Source: a virus. Taken from it: DNA of 49,439 nucleotides. Where the stretch lies: positions 1 through 49,439 of the IMG/VR virus record IMGVR_UViG_3300017530_000010. One strand, given 5' to 3'. This document shows positions 17,011 through 26,175 of this stretch, in pieces. The translations under genes were made by a program, and so were the position numbers. The notes below the pieces were generated by a model. The model had not been told where the DNA came from. It saw only the letters and a list, made by a program, of their open reading frames with translations, and searched no databases. The first letter of the stretch is position 1. Every line of letters begins with the position of its first letter.

Positions 17011-18057
17011 ATGGCTGGTTCAGTTCTTGATGTATTCAACAGTAATGCTTTCGGGATGGTTTCTCTAACTGAGGGAATAGATAAGCTTCCGTATGTCCCA
17101 GGTAGGATCGGAGGTATGGGCTTGTTTCGGACAGAGGGTATTTTTAACACTACTGTCAAAATAGAAGAGAGGCGGGGCAAGCTTACCTTAGTTCCTATTG
17201 GTGCTAGGGGTGTTATGCCAGAGTACGATACCGCTCGTACTAGAACTGCGAAGCTTTTCGAAGTTCCACATTTACCTAAGAACGATGCTATTATGGCGGA
17301 TGATGTTGCAAATATTCGTCAGTTCAATTCTCCAGGTAAGATGGAAGCGGTTTCAACTTTGGTTGCCGACAAGCTAGAGCAATTGAAGGCGGACCAAGGG
17401 GCTACTTGGGAATGGCACATGGCCAAATGCCTTAGTGGTCAGATTCTTGATGCTGATGGTACGTTGGTCTCTGATTGGTTTACTAAATTCGGTATTACCA
17501 AGAAGACTGTTACTATTAGTTTAGGTGACCCAGATTCCCCTAAAATAATCTCAATGGAAGTTCGTAGGCATATTATTGATGCCCTGGGCGGAGAGACTTC
17601 TACAGGGGTCCATGCTTTTTGTAATGGTTCTTTTATAGATCAGTTTTCTACTCATACTGGAGTTAAGGAAGCCTTTGCTCGTTGGCAAGATGGTCAATTC
17701 TTGCGTGATTCGCAAGCGTATAACTCCGCAAATATCTTTGACATTATGTGGGAAGAATACCGTAACGTTAGATCAGTCGAAACAGGAACTACGGTCACAG
17801 ATATTCCGTATATTGACCATCCGGATACTCCTGGTGATCCGGTTGCTTACGCATTTCCGATTGGTACCCGGAATGTGTTCAAACGGTATAATGCCCCTGC
17901 TCCGTTTATTGAGACGGTGAATACTAAGGGCAGAGACATCTATGTTAAGCAGACACGGGATAAGTGGAATACCCGTGTGGACTTGCATACAAACTCTAAC
18001 CCCTTGTTCATCACCCAACGCCCTGCTTGCATTGTTGAAGTCTTGATAGGTGCGTAG
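17011..18057 (+). CDS. Major capsid protein, lambda gpE type
   Basis: 348 residues. I choose ATG 17011 (MAGSVLDVFNSNAF) because GGAG at 16999-17002 is correctly spaced; a TTG at 16993 would add six residues. The order of elements is that of the lambda E family: the N-terminal FNSNAFGMVSLTEGIDKLP, then GIFNTTVKIEERRGKLTLVP, DVANIRQFNSPGKMEAVSTLVADKLEQL, and the C-terminal region with DRPCI-type RPACIVEVL. HK97-fold capsid shell subunit; the proteins encoded either side (protease, decoration, tail completion) agree. Confidence 0.9.
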   Translation: MAGSVLDVFNSNAFGMVSLTEGIDKLPYVPGRIGGMGLFRTEGIFNTTVKIEERRGKLTLVPIGARGVMPEYDTARTRTAKLFEVPHLPKNDAIMADDVANIRQFNSPGKMEAVSTLVADKLEQLKADQGATWEWHMAKCLSGQILDADGTLVSDWFTKFGITKKTVTISLGDPDSPKIISMEVRRHIIDALGGETSTGVHAFCNGSFIDQFSTHTGVKEAFARWQDGQFLRDSQAYNSANIFDIMWEEYRNVRSVETGTTVTDIPYIDHPDTPGDPVAYAFPIGTRNVFKRYNAPAPFIETVNTKGRDIYVKQTRDKWNTRVDLHTNSNPLFITQRPACIVEVLIGA

Positions 18058-18060
18058 TCA

Positions 18061-18591
18061 ATGGCTAAGTTTCTTGACACTAATGTCACTGTTGATTTAA
18101 CGGGGTGGAAGAGATATGAGAAGGCCGTAACGGAAGAGCTGCGCAAAGGAACCTCTGAATTTAAAGAGGTATATACAAAGTGGGCGCAGAAGTATAGGAA
18201 ATTTCTTTTTGTTCGCTTTAAGAAGTTTTCCAAAGGTGGTGGTAATTGGAGGAAAACATCTAAGGGTACAAGAGATCGAAAAGGAAATATCCTAATACTA
18301 AGGGATACCGAAACCCTTCTTCGAGCATTCACTCCCGTGTTTAAGGGACTTCCTGGACAGTTTGAACAGTTTGTACCTAATGGAATAGCTGTAGGTGTTG
18401 GTGGTCCGATTAGACACCCATCTAGCCCAATAACAGTAGGCCAGCTTGCCGAGTACCATCATACTGGTGCTGGTAATAACCCGACAAGGAAAGTTATTAT
18501 ATCACCTACGGCTAGTCTTAACAGAGGGTTGGCTGCTGATGTAAAAAAAGCCTTGGACGATATAGCGGATAAAACTGGCGTAAGTAAATGA
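18061..18591 (+). CDS. Tail completion / virion morphogenesis protein (HK97 gp10-like)
   Basis: 176 residues. The first half is a basic helical region (WRKTSKGTRDRKGNILILRDTE). The second half has the LLRAFTP segment, then GQLAEYHHTGAGNNPTRKVI and ISPTASLNRGLAADVKKAL, which is the usual end of gp10/gpG-type head-tail joining proteins. It lies directly after the capsid gene and overlaps the next start (ATGA, 18588-18591), which supports a role in joining tails to heads. Confidence 0.75.
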   Translation: MAKFLDTNVTVDLTGWKRYEKAVTEELRKGTSEFKEVYTKWAQKYRKFLFVRFKKFSKGGGNWRKTSKGTRDRKGNILILRDTETLLRAFTPVFKGLPGQFEQFVPNGIAVGVGGPIRHPSSPITVGQLAEYHHTGAGNNPTRKVIISPTASLNRGLAADVKKALDDIADKTGVSK

Positions 18592-19127
18592 CTAATTTTT
18601 ATGCCACTAATCCGTTTACTATGGTTTACACAGAGTTGTGGAATATCATAGAGGCGCGGTCTGAGATAAATCAGCTAGTTGTAGTTGGTAACCGAATAAG
18701 GTACGATAAGGACAGAGACCCTCATAAGAACAATGTCTCTACTTTCGACCTTCCTGAGATACTGATTGCTCCGGAGGGGATATCGGGTAATCTAAAGGCT
18801 ACCTCTAATTCCACTAGTATAGCAGTCTCGTACGGTGTTCGTGGTACTACGGGTGATTTTCGCTATACCGAGTTTCTAGCTCAAGTACAGTGGATGCTTT
18901 TTGGTACTCTTATAGATTGGCGTAACAATCTTGGTACTCTTCAATGGCAGGGTAGCTCTTTTATTACATTTGTCAACATAGAAAGTGACACTATTGGGGT
19001 GAGTGAAATAGATGATGTTCAGAATCAGGTGCGTAAAAGGGGCTGGGCTAACTTAATGCGGTTTGTTGTTGGAATGTCGTTTAGAACATCTGACGTAGCT
19101 TTACAATTAGCTAACGAATTACCGTAG
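18588..19127 (+). CDS. Tail terminator-like protein
   Basis: 179 residues, coupled to the preceding gene by ATGA. An N-terminal helix (FTMVYTELWNIIEARSEINQLV) is followed by alternating strands and a C-terminal RFVVGMSFRTSDVALQLANEL. Size, fold type and position between the completion protein and tail tube genes match the gpU-like tail terminator ring proteins. There is no unique motif, so the call rests on synteny. Confidence 0.6.
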   Translation: MTNFYATNPFTMVYTELWNIIEARSEINQLVVVGNRIRYDKDRDPHKNNVSTFDLPEILIAPEGISGNLKATSNSTSIAVSYGVRGTTGDFRYTEFLAQVQWMLFGTLIDWRNNLGTLQWQGSSFITFVNIESDTIGVSEIDDVQNQVRKRGWANLMRFVVGMSFRTSDVALQLANELP

Positions 19128-19137
19128 GGGCATCTCT

Positions 19138-20025
19138 ATGGGTAATATCATATCTGGAGATTTTGGCGGTCTTGAAAATATCTCTTCGGTACTAGGTTTC
19201 TCTATTAGTGAGAGTAGAGAGACAGAATCGTATAGCTCAGCAAATACCAATAGAGCTATGGGGAGAAATAAAGGTGTATTTGGGTTTAGAGGTACTTACT
19301 CAGCACTAGGCGCAGTTCCTCAGATGATGCCTAGAGATAAGGTACTTCTTCAAAAATTCTTCCTAGGTCCTGATGACGGGGCGTATAACGCTACCTCTAT
19401 GAAAGGTACTGTCTATGTTGGAGATATCATAGTTGATAAGGTGGTTATCAGCTGGAACTGGGAAGCCCAGGACCCAATTACGCATACCGTATCATTTTCG
19501 GGCGAAGGTCTTCTTACTGCTCTCTATGATATTGATTTTGTTCCGGATACTACAGCAGTCAATGTTAATGATGTTTGTCCAACTAAAGTAGAGATATCCG
19601 GTGTATCTGGTTCCGCCTTTTATGGGTTAGAGGATTTAACGTCGGCAGCATTGACATTTACGGCAGCTAATCACCCATACGCAGACGCTAGTACCGGTTG
19701 TAATAGGAGGTTTCTGCCTGGAAATATAGATTTTACGCTAGGTATGAGTAGGCAGGAGACTAAGCGGCAGGTCAATCAGCAGAATCCTACTTTTGAATTA
19801 GAAATTGAATCGGGGATAGATTACCAGATTCGGATGTATACTGACGATATTGCATTTTGGTTGCTTAAATGGGCTATGATGAAGGATCACACTAACATAC
19901 AGGGTGACATTCAAGGTTTCCCTAGTCGTATAGTAGGGTTTGATAAGAGTTTTCAGATGCAAGCTAATAATGGTCTTGGTATTGGAGAAATTGTTTTTCC
20001 AAATACTAATGTTTGGTGGCCTTGA
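19138..20025 (+). CDS. Major tail (tube) protein, copy 1
   Basis: 295 residues. The beta-rich tail-tube protein begins MGNIISGDFGGLENISSVLG and shares its whole length with the following gene (20085-20972). One 74-bp block, 19771-19844, is identical at the DNA level to 20718-20791. The sequence ends IVFPNTNVWWP. The tail-tube role is inferred from position between terminator and chaperone genes and from the beta-barrel pattern. Both copies have intact frames, so either may be the main tube subunit and the other a specialised one. Confidence 0.75.
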   Translation: MGNIISGDFGGLENISSVLGFSISESRETESYSSANTNRAMGRNKGVFGFRGTYSALGAVPQMMPRDKVLLQKFFLGPDDGAYNATSMKGTVYVGDIIVDKVVISWNWEAQDPITHTVSFSGEGLLTALYDIDFVPDTTAVNVNDVCPTKVEISGVSGSAFYGLEDLTSAALTFTAANHPYADASTGCNRRFLPGNIDFTLGMSRQETKRQVNQQNPTFELEIESGIDYQIRMYTDDIAFWLLKWAMMKDHTNIQGDIQGFPSRIVGFDKSFQMQANNGLGIGEIVFPNTNVWWP

Positions 20026-20084
20026 TTGAATATTGAACATTTTACATCACAAATACTTTTGGTAACACACTTGAGGACATACCT

Positions 20085-20972
20085 ATGGGTAATATAATAT
20101 CTGGAGATTTTGGCAGTGTTGCAGGTATCTCTTCGGTATTAGATTTCTCTATTAGTGAGAATAGGGAGACGAAAACATACAAAGCATCTAATACTGCGGG
20201 GGCTACAGGTAGAACTAAAGGTATATTCGGGTTTAGCGGTACTTACTCAGCTCTGGGCGCTATCCCGCAGTTGATGCCCAGGGATAAGGTAGTTGGACAG
20301 CAATTCTTCCTAGGCCCTGATGACGGGGTGTATAACGCTACCTCTATGCTTGGTACTGTCTATGTTGGAGATATCATAATTAACCAGGTTGCCATCAATT
20401 GGAACTGGGAGACTCAGGACCCAATTACGCATACCGTATCATTTTCAGGTGAAGGTGCTCTTAATCGGACGTATGGCGCTGCTTTCATTCCGGATACTAC
20501 AGCAGTCAATGTTAACGATGTTTGTCCGACTAAAGTAGAAATAGCAGATGACATACCTACTGCATTTTATGAACTAGAAGACTTAACAACAGCAGTCTTG
20601 ACGTTTACAGCGGCTAACCAGGAATATGCAAATAGCAATACTAATTGTGCCAAGAAAACTATACCAGGTGGTATAGACTTTACGTTAGGTATGAGTAGAC
20701 AAGAGACAAAACAACAAGTCAATCAGCAGAATCCTACTTTTGAATTAGAAATTGAATCGGGGATAGATTACCAGATTCGGATGTATACTGATGCAACAGA
20801 ATTCTGGTTACTTAAGTGGGCTATTATGAAGGATCATACCAATATTAGGGGGGATATTCAAGGCTCACCTAGTGCTCCTGTAGGGTTTGATAAGAGTTTT
20901 GAGATGCAAGCTTTTAATAGCGGTGTTATCGGGCAGATTGTTTTTCCGGATACTAATATCTGGTGGCCCTAA
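20085..20972 (+). CDS. Major tail (tube) protein, copy 2 (paralogue)
   Basis: 295 residues, the same length as copy 1 and similar throughout (MGNIISGDFGSVAGISSVLD opening, IVFPDTNIWWP ending). It differs most around residues 30-45 and 155-190, the likely surface loops. GAGGA precedes the ATG at 20085. The non-coding segments before this gene and before the next one (around 20055 and 21015) also look related, with a shared CACTTTTGG-like stretch, so the duplication unit probably included leader sequence. Confidence 0.75.
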   Translation: MGNIISGDFGSVAGISSVLDFSISENRETKTYKASNTAGATGRTKGIFGFSGTYSALGAIPQLMPRDKVVGQQFFLGPDDGVYNATSMLGTVYVGDIIINQVAINWNWETQDPITHTVSFSGEGALNRTYGAAFIPDTTAVNVNDVCPTKVEIADDIPTAFYELEDLTTAVLTFTAANQEYANSNTNCAKKTIPGGIDFTLGMSRQETKQQVNQQNPTFELEIESGIDYQIRMYTDATEFWLLKWAIMKDHTNIRGDIQGSPSAPVGFDKSFEMQAFNSGVIGQIVFPDTNIWWP

Positions 20973-21031
20973 TATCTAGCTATTGTACATGTCAACAACA
21001 TTAACACTCTTACACTTTTGGAAACATTCTT

Positions 21032-21544
21032 ATGACTATAGATGTTCGAAGCAACAAGACTATTTCTTTCAAAATTGGTGAATTTGACTTAACTCTTTCT
21101 GAGCTCTCTGATGAATCTATTTCTGAGATAGATTCTTTCATACAAGAGAGAATAATCACCATAGCAGATCGGGCTTCTAGAAATTTACCATCTGAGTCTA
21201 GAGAACTTATCTTGTCTATAGCTATTCGAGAAGCTTCAGTTGCTTTTTTCCGATCAGAGCTAGGACTTAAACATATCCGGACTGTTGACGGTATGACATT
21301 TTTGTTATGTAAATTAGCAAAGAAGAGTCATCCAAACTTGACGCCGGATATGCTTATAGAAGAGATGAGCAAGTCTGAGGTTATTGACGAGATGGTCAAG
21401 AAAATGAATCAATTGGTCCCTGCTGATAGTGGGCAGAGTGTGAAGGAGAATGGAGAGAAAGATAGCGTCATAAAAAAAAAGAAGAGAAAAACTTTGAACA
21501 AAGAAAAAGATCATACGACCAATTTCTCGACAGTAAGCAAATGA
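21032..21544 (+). CDS. Tail assembly chaperone gpG-like
   Basis: 170 residues in the unshifted frame. A helical chaperone-type protein (EIDSFIQERIITIADRAS, AIREASVAFFRSELGLKHI) ends in a very basic Lys tail after KDSVI. The slippery run A-AAA-AAG at 21475-21481 lies in its C-terminal part. A -1 shift there joins it to the second frame at 21481-21705. This gpG/gpGT arrangement directs tail tube assembly on the tape measure in many long-tailed phages. The Lys-rich tail after the slip site is a by-product of the unshifted frame. Confidence 0.8.
   Translation: MTIDVRSNKTISFKIGEFDLTLSELSDESISEIDSFIQERIITIADRASRNLPSESRELILSIAIREASVAFFRSELGLKHIRTVDGMTFLLCKLAKKSHPNLTPDMLIEEMSKSEVIDEMVKKMNQLVPADSGQSVKENGEKDSVIKKKKRKTLNKEKDHTTNFSTVSK
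21475..21481 (+). promoter_or_regulatory. Programmed -1 ribosomal frameshift site
   Basis: In-frame codons ATA AAA AAA AAG contain the heptamer A-AAA-AAG in the correct register (X XXY YYZ), the most efficient bacterial -1 slippery sequence. The nine-A run could also cause transcriptional slippage. It sits exactly where the tail chaperone frames overlap. Confidence 0.85.
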
Positions 21545-21705
21545 TGTATGCATTCCTTGCTTCTAGTTGTGGTTGGACATTTGGTCAAATACGAGAGATG
21601 ACTCCGAGGGAGCAAGGGGTGGTGATAGATAAGATGTTGGTGATAGAGAAACAAAAACAAAAGAGTATGGGCCTTGTTTCGGATAAATGGGTTGCTAGAA
21701 GATAG
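21481..21705 (+). CDS. Frameshifted tail assembly chaperone segment (gpT part of gpGT)
   Basis: The -1 frame, read from 21481 after slippage on A-AAA-AAG, encodes 74 residues beginning EEKNFEQRKRSYDQFLDS. It contains MMYAFLASSCGWTFGQIREM and TPREQGVVIDKML. The Trp then REMT pattern is typical of the T domain fused to gpG by frameshift in lambdoid and HK97-like phages. There is no independent Shine-Dalgarno, and the frame stops at TAG 21703-21705, nine bases before the tape measure GTG. Expression as a minor fusion with residues from 21032-21481 is expected. Confidence 0.85.
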   Translation, partial: EEKNFEQRKRSYDQFLDSKQMMYAFLASSCGWTFGQIREMTPREQGVVIDKMLVIEKQKQKSMGLVSDKWVARR

Positions 21706-21713
21706 GTGTAGTT

Positions 21714-22943
21714 GTGGCAGGAATCGGCATAGGTACTAGCGTAGTTATTCATTTATTGGCTGAGAATGAAGAACTAGTGCAGTCTTTAAAAGAGTCTGAG
21801 AGCGGTATTCTTAGATTTGCTGGTTTTGCGTTGGACCACCTTACACTTACTGTAGGTGAGGTTACAGATGCTATCAATGGACTTATAAGTACCTTTCAGC
21901 GCCTATTTGCTCAATATGATAAACAGATACAAGCAGAGGTGCAGCTAGAGTCAGTTCTCAGAGCTACAGGTAACGCTTCGGGCTTTACTGCGAGACAATT
22001 GAAGGAACAGGCTAAAGAATTACAGGATATTATATCTGTATCTGATGAAGTGATATTGAAAGTCCAGGGTGTGCTCTCTACTTTTAATAGGATTGAGGGA
22101 ACAAACTTTCAGAGAGTTACAAAAGCTGCGTTTGATATGGCTGCCGTCCTTGATACAGATGTAGTTAGCTCTGCTATTCGTCTAGGCAAAGCGTTACAGC
22201 AGCCTATAAAGGGTATTGAGAGGTTGGAGAGAGTTGGTCTTGAACTTACAGAGGCACAAAAGAAGTTAGTTGAGGGGTTCATAGCGATAGGGGAAACTTC
22301 GAAGGCTGCCGAAGTTATACTTGGGTCTATAGAAGAACGGTTCAAAGGTGTAGCAGAGGCTCAAGCTAAGACGCTAGGTGGACAGCTTAATTCATTAGTT
22401 ATTAGGTTGAAGAATCTAAATGAGCAACTTTTCAAAGCATTAGCACCATTTGCTAAGATTGTTGTTGCTGTTATACGCCCTATTCTTAGTATAGTAGAAA
22501 TACTGGCTAATGCGTTGCTCCCTATTTTAGAATCTATAGGACTAATAATTACAACGATATTCGTTACATTATTTGGCTCTAAAGAGGCGTTTAACGATAT
22601 CGTACAGGAGTGGGTTAAGTTTCTTGAATTGACGGAGAGAGGGGCTACAGGTAGGCTTAACAGAGAGAAAGATATAACTGAAGAGCTAGGGAAACAATTG
22701 CAGTTGACTACTTCTTTAGAACAGTTTGCTTTTGATATTGAGAAGGCGGCAGAGACAAGAAGAATTAAGGAATTGAAAGAGAAAGAGGGTGGTGAAGAGG
22801 ATAAGAATAAAGAGTTGGTTGACGCTATGGGTGGTTTAGAGGATGCTACTCGTGAGAGGATTAGACAAGCTGAAGAGGCCAAATTAAGAGAGGAGCGAGA
22901 AGCTGACAGGAGGACACTACGTGGTATGGTTCTTATGACTTAA
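21714..22943 (+). CDS. Tape measure protein
   Basis: 409 residues from GTG 21714 (MAGIGIGTSV). Almost entirely helical. Hydrophobic stretches around 240-300 (IVVAVIRPILSIVEILANAL, then LLPILESIGLIITTIFVTLFG) fit the membrane-active segments of tape measures. The N-terminal VIHLLAENEELVQSLKESES and the charged C-terminus (EEAKLREEREADRR) agree. It follows the gpG/gpGT pair. With roughly 1.5 angstrom per residue the tail would be short for a siphovirus, about 60 nm; this is an estimate from the length only. Confidence 0.85.
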   Translation: MAGIGIGTSVVIHLLAENEELVQSLKESESGILRFAGFALDHLTLTVGEVTDAINGLISTFQRLFAQYDKQIQAEVQLESVLRATGNASGFTARQLKEQAKELQDIISVSDEVILKVQGVLSTFNRIEGTNFQRVTKAAFDMAAVLDTDVVSSAIRLGKALQQPIKGIERLERVGLELTEAQKKLVEGFIAIGETSKAAEVILGSIEERFKGVAEAQAKTLGGQLNSLVIRLKNLNEQLFKALAPFAKIVVAVIRPILSIVEILANALLPILESIGLIITTIFVTLFGSKEAFNDIVQEWVKFLELTERGATGRLNREKDITEELGKQLQLTTSLEQFAFDIEKAAETRRIKELKEKEGGEEDKNKELVDAMGGLEDATRERIRQAEEAKLREEREADRRTLRGMVLMT

Positions 22944-22961
22944 TCGTGTTGGTGGATTACA

Positions 22962-23780
22962 ATGGGTTTCTATTCGAAATTACCGAATGTGTCGGAAGAA
23001 GAGGGGTCCCCGCGCGAGGAATTTGATAGTGTACAGGGGGTACTTACTGCCAGTGTTCGTCTCAGAACACCATGGAGTCAAAGACTAGATGTAGCTAGTG
23101 ACATACTGGATAATCGACGGAAATGGCCGGATGGAAGAGGGAAAACACCTCCGGTAGCTTTTGCTATAGGCATAGCCCCCGAGGGATGTGTAGCCGTTCT
23201 GACTAATGAGAAGATTGTCTATAACCATGCTATACTTACTGTTAGGTATAGTAACTCTCCCCTTACAGGACTAATTCGCGAAGAGGTAAGACCGAATTCT
23301 GAGTTTATCAAGCTTTCAGAACAGGGTATATACTGGAATAGCGCTGCTAATGATCTAGAAGACCCGCCGGCTGAGGGGGATAAGGTATCTACTGCTGAGG
23401 CACCCGGGTTCTATAGAACTGGGTACGTTATTATAAGGACCCTAAATGAGATACCGTTGCCTCTTGATAAAGACTTTTTTCTTTTCATAGGTACAGTGAA
23501 CAAAGATGTATTTGTGTTACCTGTAATTCAGGGTATTGCCGCTCCTGAAACTTTGTTATATTCTGACCCTACTATTGATATACAGTATAAGGCCGATGGA
23601 ACCAAAACAGCAAAAGTAGTACAAAGGTTGATCTTTAGGCTAGGGGGTTGGAACAGGTATTGGCGGACAGTGGACGATAATTATACTCAGATGGTGAAGA
23701 CTAAGGCAGGTGTTGTGACGGTGGTTAGAAGCTACCCCACTAGTGATTGGGCCAAAACTAAGATATTTCGTACACCTTAG
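22962..23780 (+). CDS. Hypothetical tail-tip protein
   Basis: 272 residues located between the tape measure and other tail genes. The beta-rich sequence includes RTPWSQRLDVASDILDNRRK and FFLFIGTVNKDVFVLPVIQ. The C-terminal part has repeated aromatic strands (RLGGWNRYWRTVDDNYTQ). There is no recognisable catalytic or signal motif. A distal-tail or hub component is likely from position alone. Confidence 0.6.
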   Translation: MGFYSKLPNVSEEEGSPREEFDSVQGVLTASVRLRTPWSQRLDVASDILDNRRKWPDGRGKTPPVAFAIGIAPEGCVAVLTNEKIVYNHAILTVRYSNSPLTGLIREEVRPNSEFIKLSEQGIYWNSAANDLEDPPAEGDKVSTAEAPGFYRTGYVIIRTLNEIPLPLDKDFFLFIGTVNKDVFVLPVIQGIAAPETLLYSDPTIDIQYKADGTKTAKVVQRLIFRLGGWNRYWRTVDDNYTQMVKTKAGVVTVVRSYPTSDWAKTKIFRTP

Positions 23781-23796
23781 ATAACTTAACACTGCT

Positions 23797-24882
23797 ATGG
23801 CAATACCACCTTCCGAAATACGAGAATACGCTAGAGGAGACTTGGAGCTCAGGCATGAGGACTTAAATGCCTATAGAGCTAACGCGCAGAAACAGATAAC
23901 TGTAGACGCTGGCCATGTCAGCGATGTTGGCATATATCAAAATACTCAGATATATGTAGACCCCGAACCGATAATCGTAGTACCTGAGGAAGATTATCCC
24001 CCATTTAGTGTGTTCGGGGTAAGGAGCGGACTAGGGAATGATCTTTTAGACCCTCTGCCTATGGCTGCTGCTAGGTTGGGATCACTTAGTAATACCGGTG
24101 ACGGTTCTTTACTAACTGCTTACACCAATGGACAAATAAGTATAGATGCTAATAAACAGGGGTATGCTTATCCTATAGTTCCGGGTCGTAGGTATTTTTG
24201 TTCTCTTGTGGGGCTCGCCCCTAAGATAGGGTATCCGTGCGGTATTGATAGTAATACCTTGTCGGTGCGTGATGATAATTCCGGGTTTGTATGTTACTCA
24301 GCTCAGGATACTAAGTTAGGCGTTACTGGTATATGGGTTACTCTTGCACAAGTGGGCGGCCTAATAGGAAAGGTAGAGCAAGATTTAACAGGGTATGACA
24401 CTATAAATGATATATTAGGGCAGGGCATAGTAAGGGTTCAGTTGGATGCGGGTGGTCTTATTGATGCTGCTGATCCTAATGGTGTCTCTTCGTTTTTTGA
24501 TCTAGACCCAGTCTATAATATTTCTCCACAAGTAATTCGTAAGGATACCATTGTTGCGCTTCATTCTTATAGCGCAGTTGGTATGGTGGCGATACCTGTT
24601 GGGATGCAGGTTGGTTTTATAGGTTGGGTCATACTGGAGATACCGGCAGGCACACCAACCGTAGACCCAGGGGGTACGGCTGGGTTCACGGCTAGTCCTA
24701 ATATTCGATTACAGAGGTTAGACAACACGATAACTTTTGTAGATATACTAGACTCGGATGGTCTTCCTGTGGAAATTATCGCGTATAATCATTGCGGCGT
24801 ACCTGTTGTTATAGATCAGCGTATACAGGGTAAGTACATCAACGGTCTACCGTATATAGACGTTGTCTGTTGTCCTCCGTAA
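23797..24882 (+). CDS. Hypothetical tail protein
   Basis: 361 residues. It begins MAIPPSEIREYARGDLELR and is rich in beta strands and Gly/Val. The C-terminus (HCGVPVVIDQRIQGKYINGL, ending DVVCCPP) carries a Cys pair close to the start of the Cys-rich next gene. It belongs to the tail-tip block by position and size. I do not recognise the family. Confidence 0.6.
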   Translation: MAIPPSEIREYARGDLELRHEDLNAYRANAQKQITVDAGHVSDVGIYQNTQIYVDPEPIIVVPEEDYPPFSVFGVRSGLGNDLLDPLPMAAARLGSLSNTGDGSLLTAYTNGQISIDANKQGYAYPIVPGRRYFCSLVGLAPKIGYPCGIDSNTLSVRDDNSGFVCYSAQDTKLGVTGIWVTLAQVGGLIGKVEQDLTGYDTINDILGQGIVRVQLDAGGLIDAADPNGVSSFFDLDPVYNISPQVIRKDTIVALHSYSAVGMVAIPVGMQVGFIGWVILEIPAGTPTVDPGGTAGFTASPNIRLQRLDNTITFVDILDSDGLPVEIIAYNHCGVPVVIDQRIQGKYINGLPYIDVVCCPP

Positions 24883-24897
24883 CGAATAGTATATTCT

Positions 24898-26175
24898 ATG
24901 GTTCAATTACCCTGGTCCAACAATACCTCTCCATGTAATCCTTGCTGTGTAGAGGATGATAGTTGTAAAGACCACTATCCGTGTTGTATTAGGAATCTTA
25001 TTGTACAGGCTGACTTCTTTGTTGCTGAGTCTGGAGCAGGTCCCCTTACCGGTGCTGTCATTAAACGTATGACGATTGAGAATCTCTGTAATTCTCAAGA
25101 GAGCGTAGACTGGAGTACATTTAATGACATAACTAATACTATAGGACAGGTACAGGTAAACTTCCCTGGTGGATTCGCTATGCAGGGATGTCTGTATGGA
25201 ATAGATATACCCTTAGAGGATGCGTTTTGTCCTTGCGACCCCGCGTTTCCTGGTAATCCAAATTTCAGAGTTAGAATTACTGTTTGTAATAATAATCTTC
25301 CCGGATCAGCGAATATCGACATAGAGTTACGCCAACCTTCATTTGCTCTGGAGTACGAATTTGGTTTCGAGCCAGCATGTCCGTTCCCTCTTTTGACCGC
25401 CAGTACAGAAAACGCTACTAGTATACCTCCAGGCGGTACTTACGAATTCGTAATAGACTTTGGACCTATAGTGGCGGGGTGTAAAGAACAATGCGCAACA
25501 ACTAATTACACTTGTACACCTCCCTTACCGGCACCATGTGGTGCGATAATAACTAGTGATCCGAACTATTTAAATGACGGTTATAGCACAACGTGCTTAC
25601 GTCCCCTAGCCTGCTCGACTGACATACCGGGTGGCCTACCTGGAGGGTTTACAGGGATTAGTGGTTGTGTAGACCTGGCATGTCCGCCGTGTGGTTGTGT
25701 ACTCGATATACCGTCCGGTGCTTGCACTTGTATGTGTGGCGGGCAAGAGGCAATGAATGCTTGTGCGGCCCCTAAGTCTCGGATATCTGGTGCTAGTGAA
25801 TTATTTGGTGCCCTTTCTGTATGTGTTGATGTAGCTAACAACAAAGGTGTGGCTAGTAAGGGACGGCCTTTTGTAGAATGCCGAGACGATAATTGTAGGT
25901 TAATAGCTACACTGTACTACCCTAGTTCCGAGCCCGGGTTTGAAACATTCGTATGGGCTTACGATAGGTTAGCGGACTTGCCTATTGTTGGAGGTAGCGC
26001 TCAGATAAATATAACGTTCCCAGATAATGCTCCTGCAATACCAATAAGCTGTAAAGGAATGGATATATCCTGGAACGCTCCTGATGAGGGTCCAGTTTTC
26101 ATGGAGGTTAACGGTATTCCCCAGGACCCGGGGAATACAATCTCTGAGCTAGGGACACCAAACGGGGGTACGTGA
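24898..26175 (+). CDS. Cysteine-rich tail-tip protein, ends at a suspicious in-frame TGA
   Basis: 425 residues with about 30 cysteines, exceptional for a virion protein. They cluster at the start (CNPCCVEDDSCKDHYPCC) and at about 240-285 (CPPCGCVLDIPSGACTCMCGG). Disulfides or metal clusters would stiffen an exposed tail tip. The frame ends at TGA 26173-26175 after GTPNGGT, but continues open for 38 more codons with a convincing C-terminus (see 26176-26292). If the TGA were Trp the local sequence would read GGTWYVLARDGG, which looks natural. Real stop, readthrough and error are all open. Confidence 0.7.
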   Translation: MVQLPWSNNTSPCNPCCVEDDSCKDHYPCCIRNLIVQADFFVAESGAGPLTGAVIKRMTIENLCNSQESVDWSTFNDITNTIGQVQVNFPGGFAMQGCLYGIDIPLEDAFCPCDPAFPGNPNFRVRITVCNNNLPGSANIDIELRQPSFALEYEFGFEPACPFPLLTASTENATSIPPGGTYEFVIDFGPIVAGCKEQCATTNYTCTPPLPAPCGAIITSDPNYLNDGYSTTCLRPLACSTDIPGGLPGGFTGISGCVDLACPPCGCVLDIPSGACTCMCGGQEAMNACAAPKSRISGASELFGALSVCVDVANNKGVASKGRPFVECRDDNCRLIATLYYPSSEPGFETFVWAYDRLADLPIVGGSAQINITFPDNAPAIPISCKGMDISWNAPDEGPVFMEVNGIPQDPGNTISELGTPNGGT

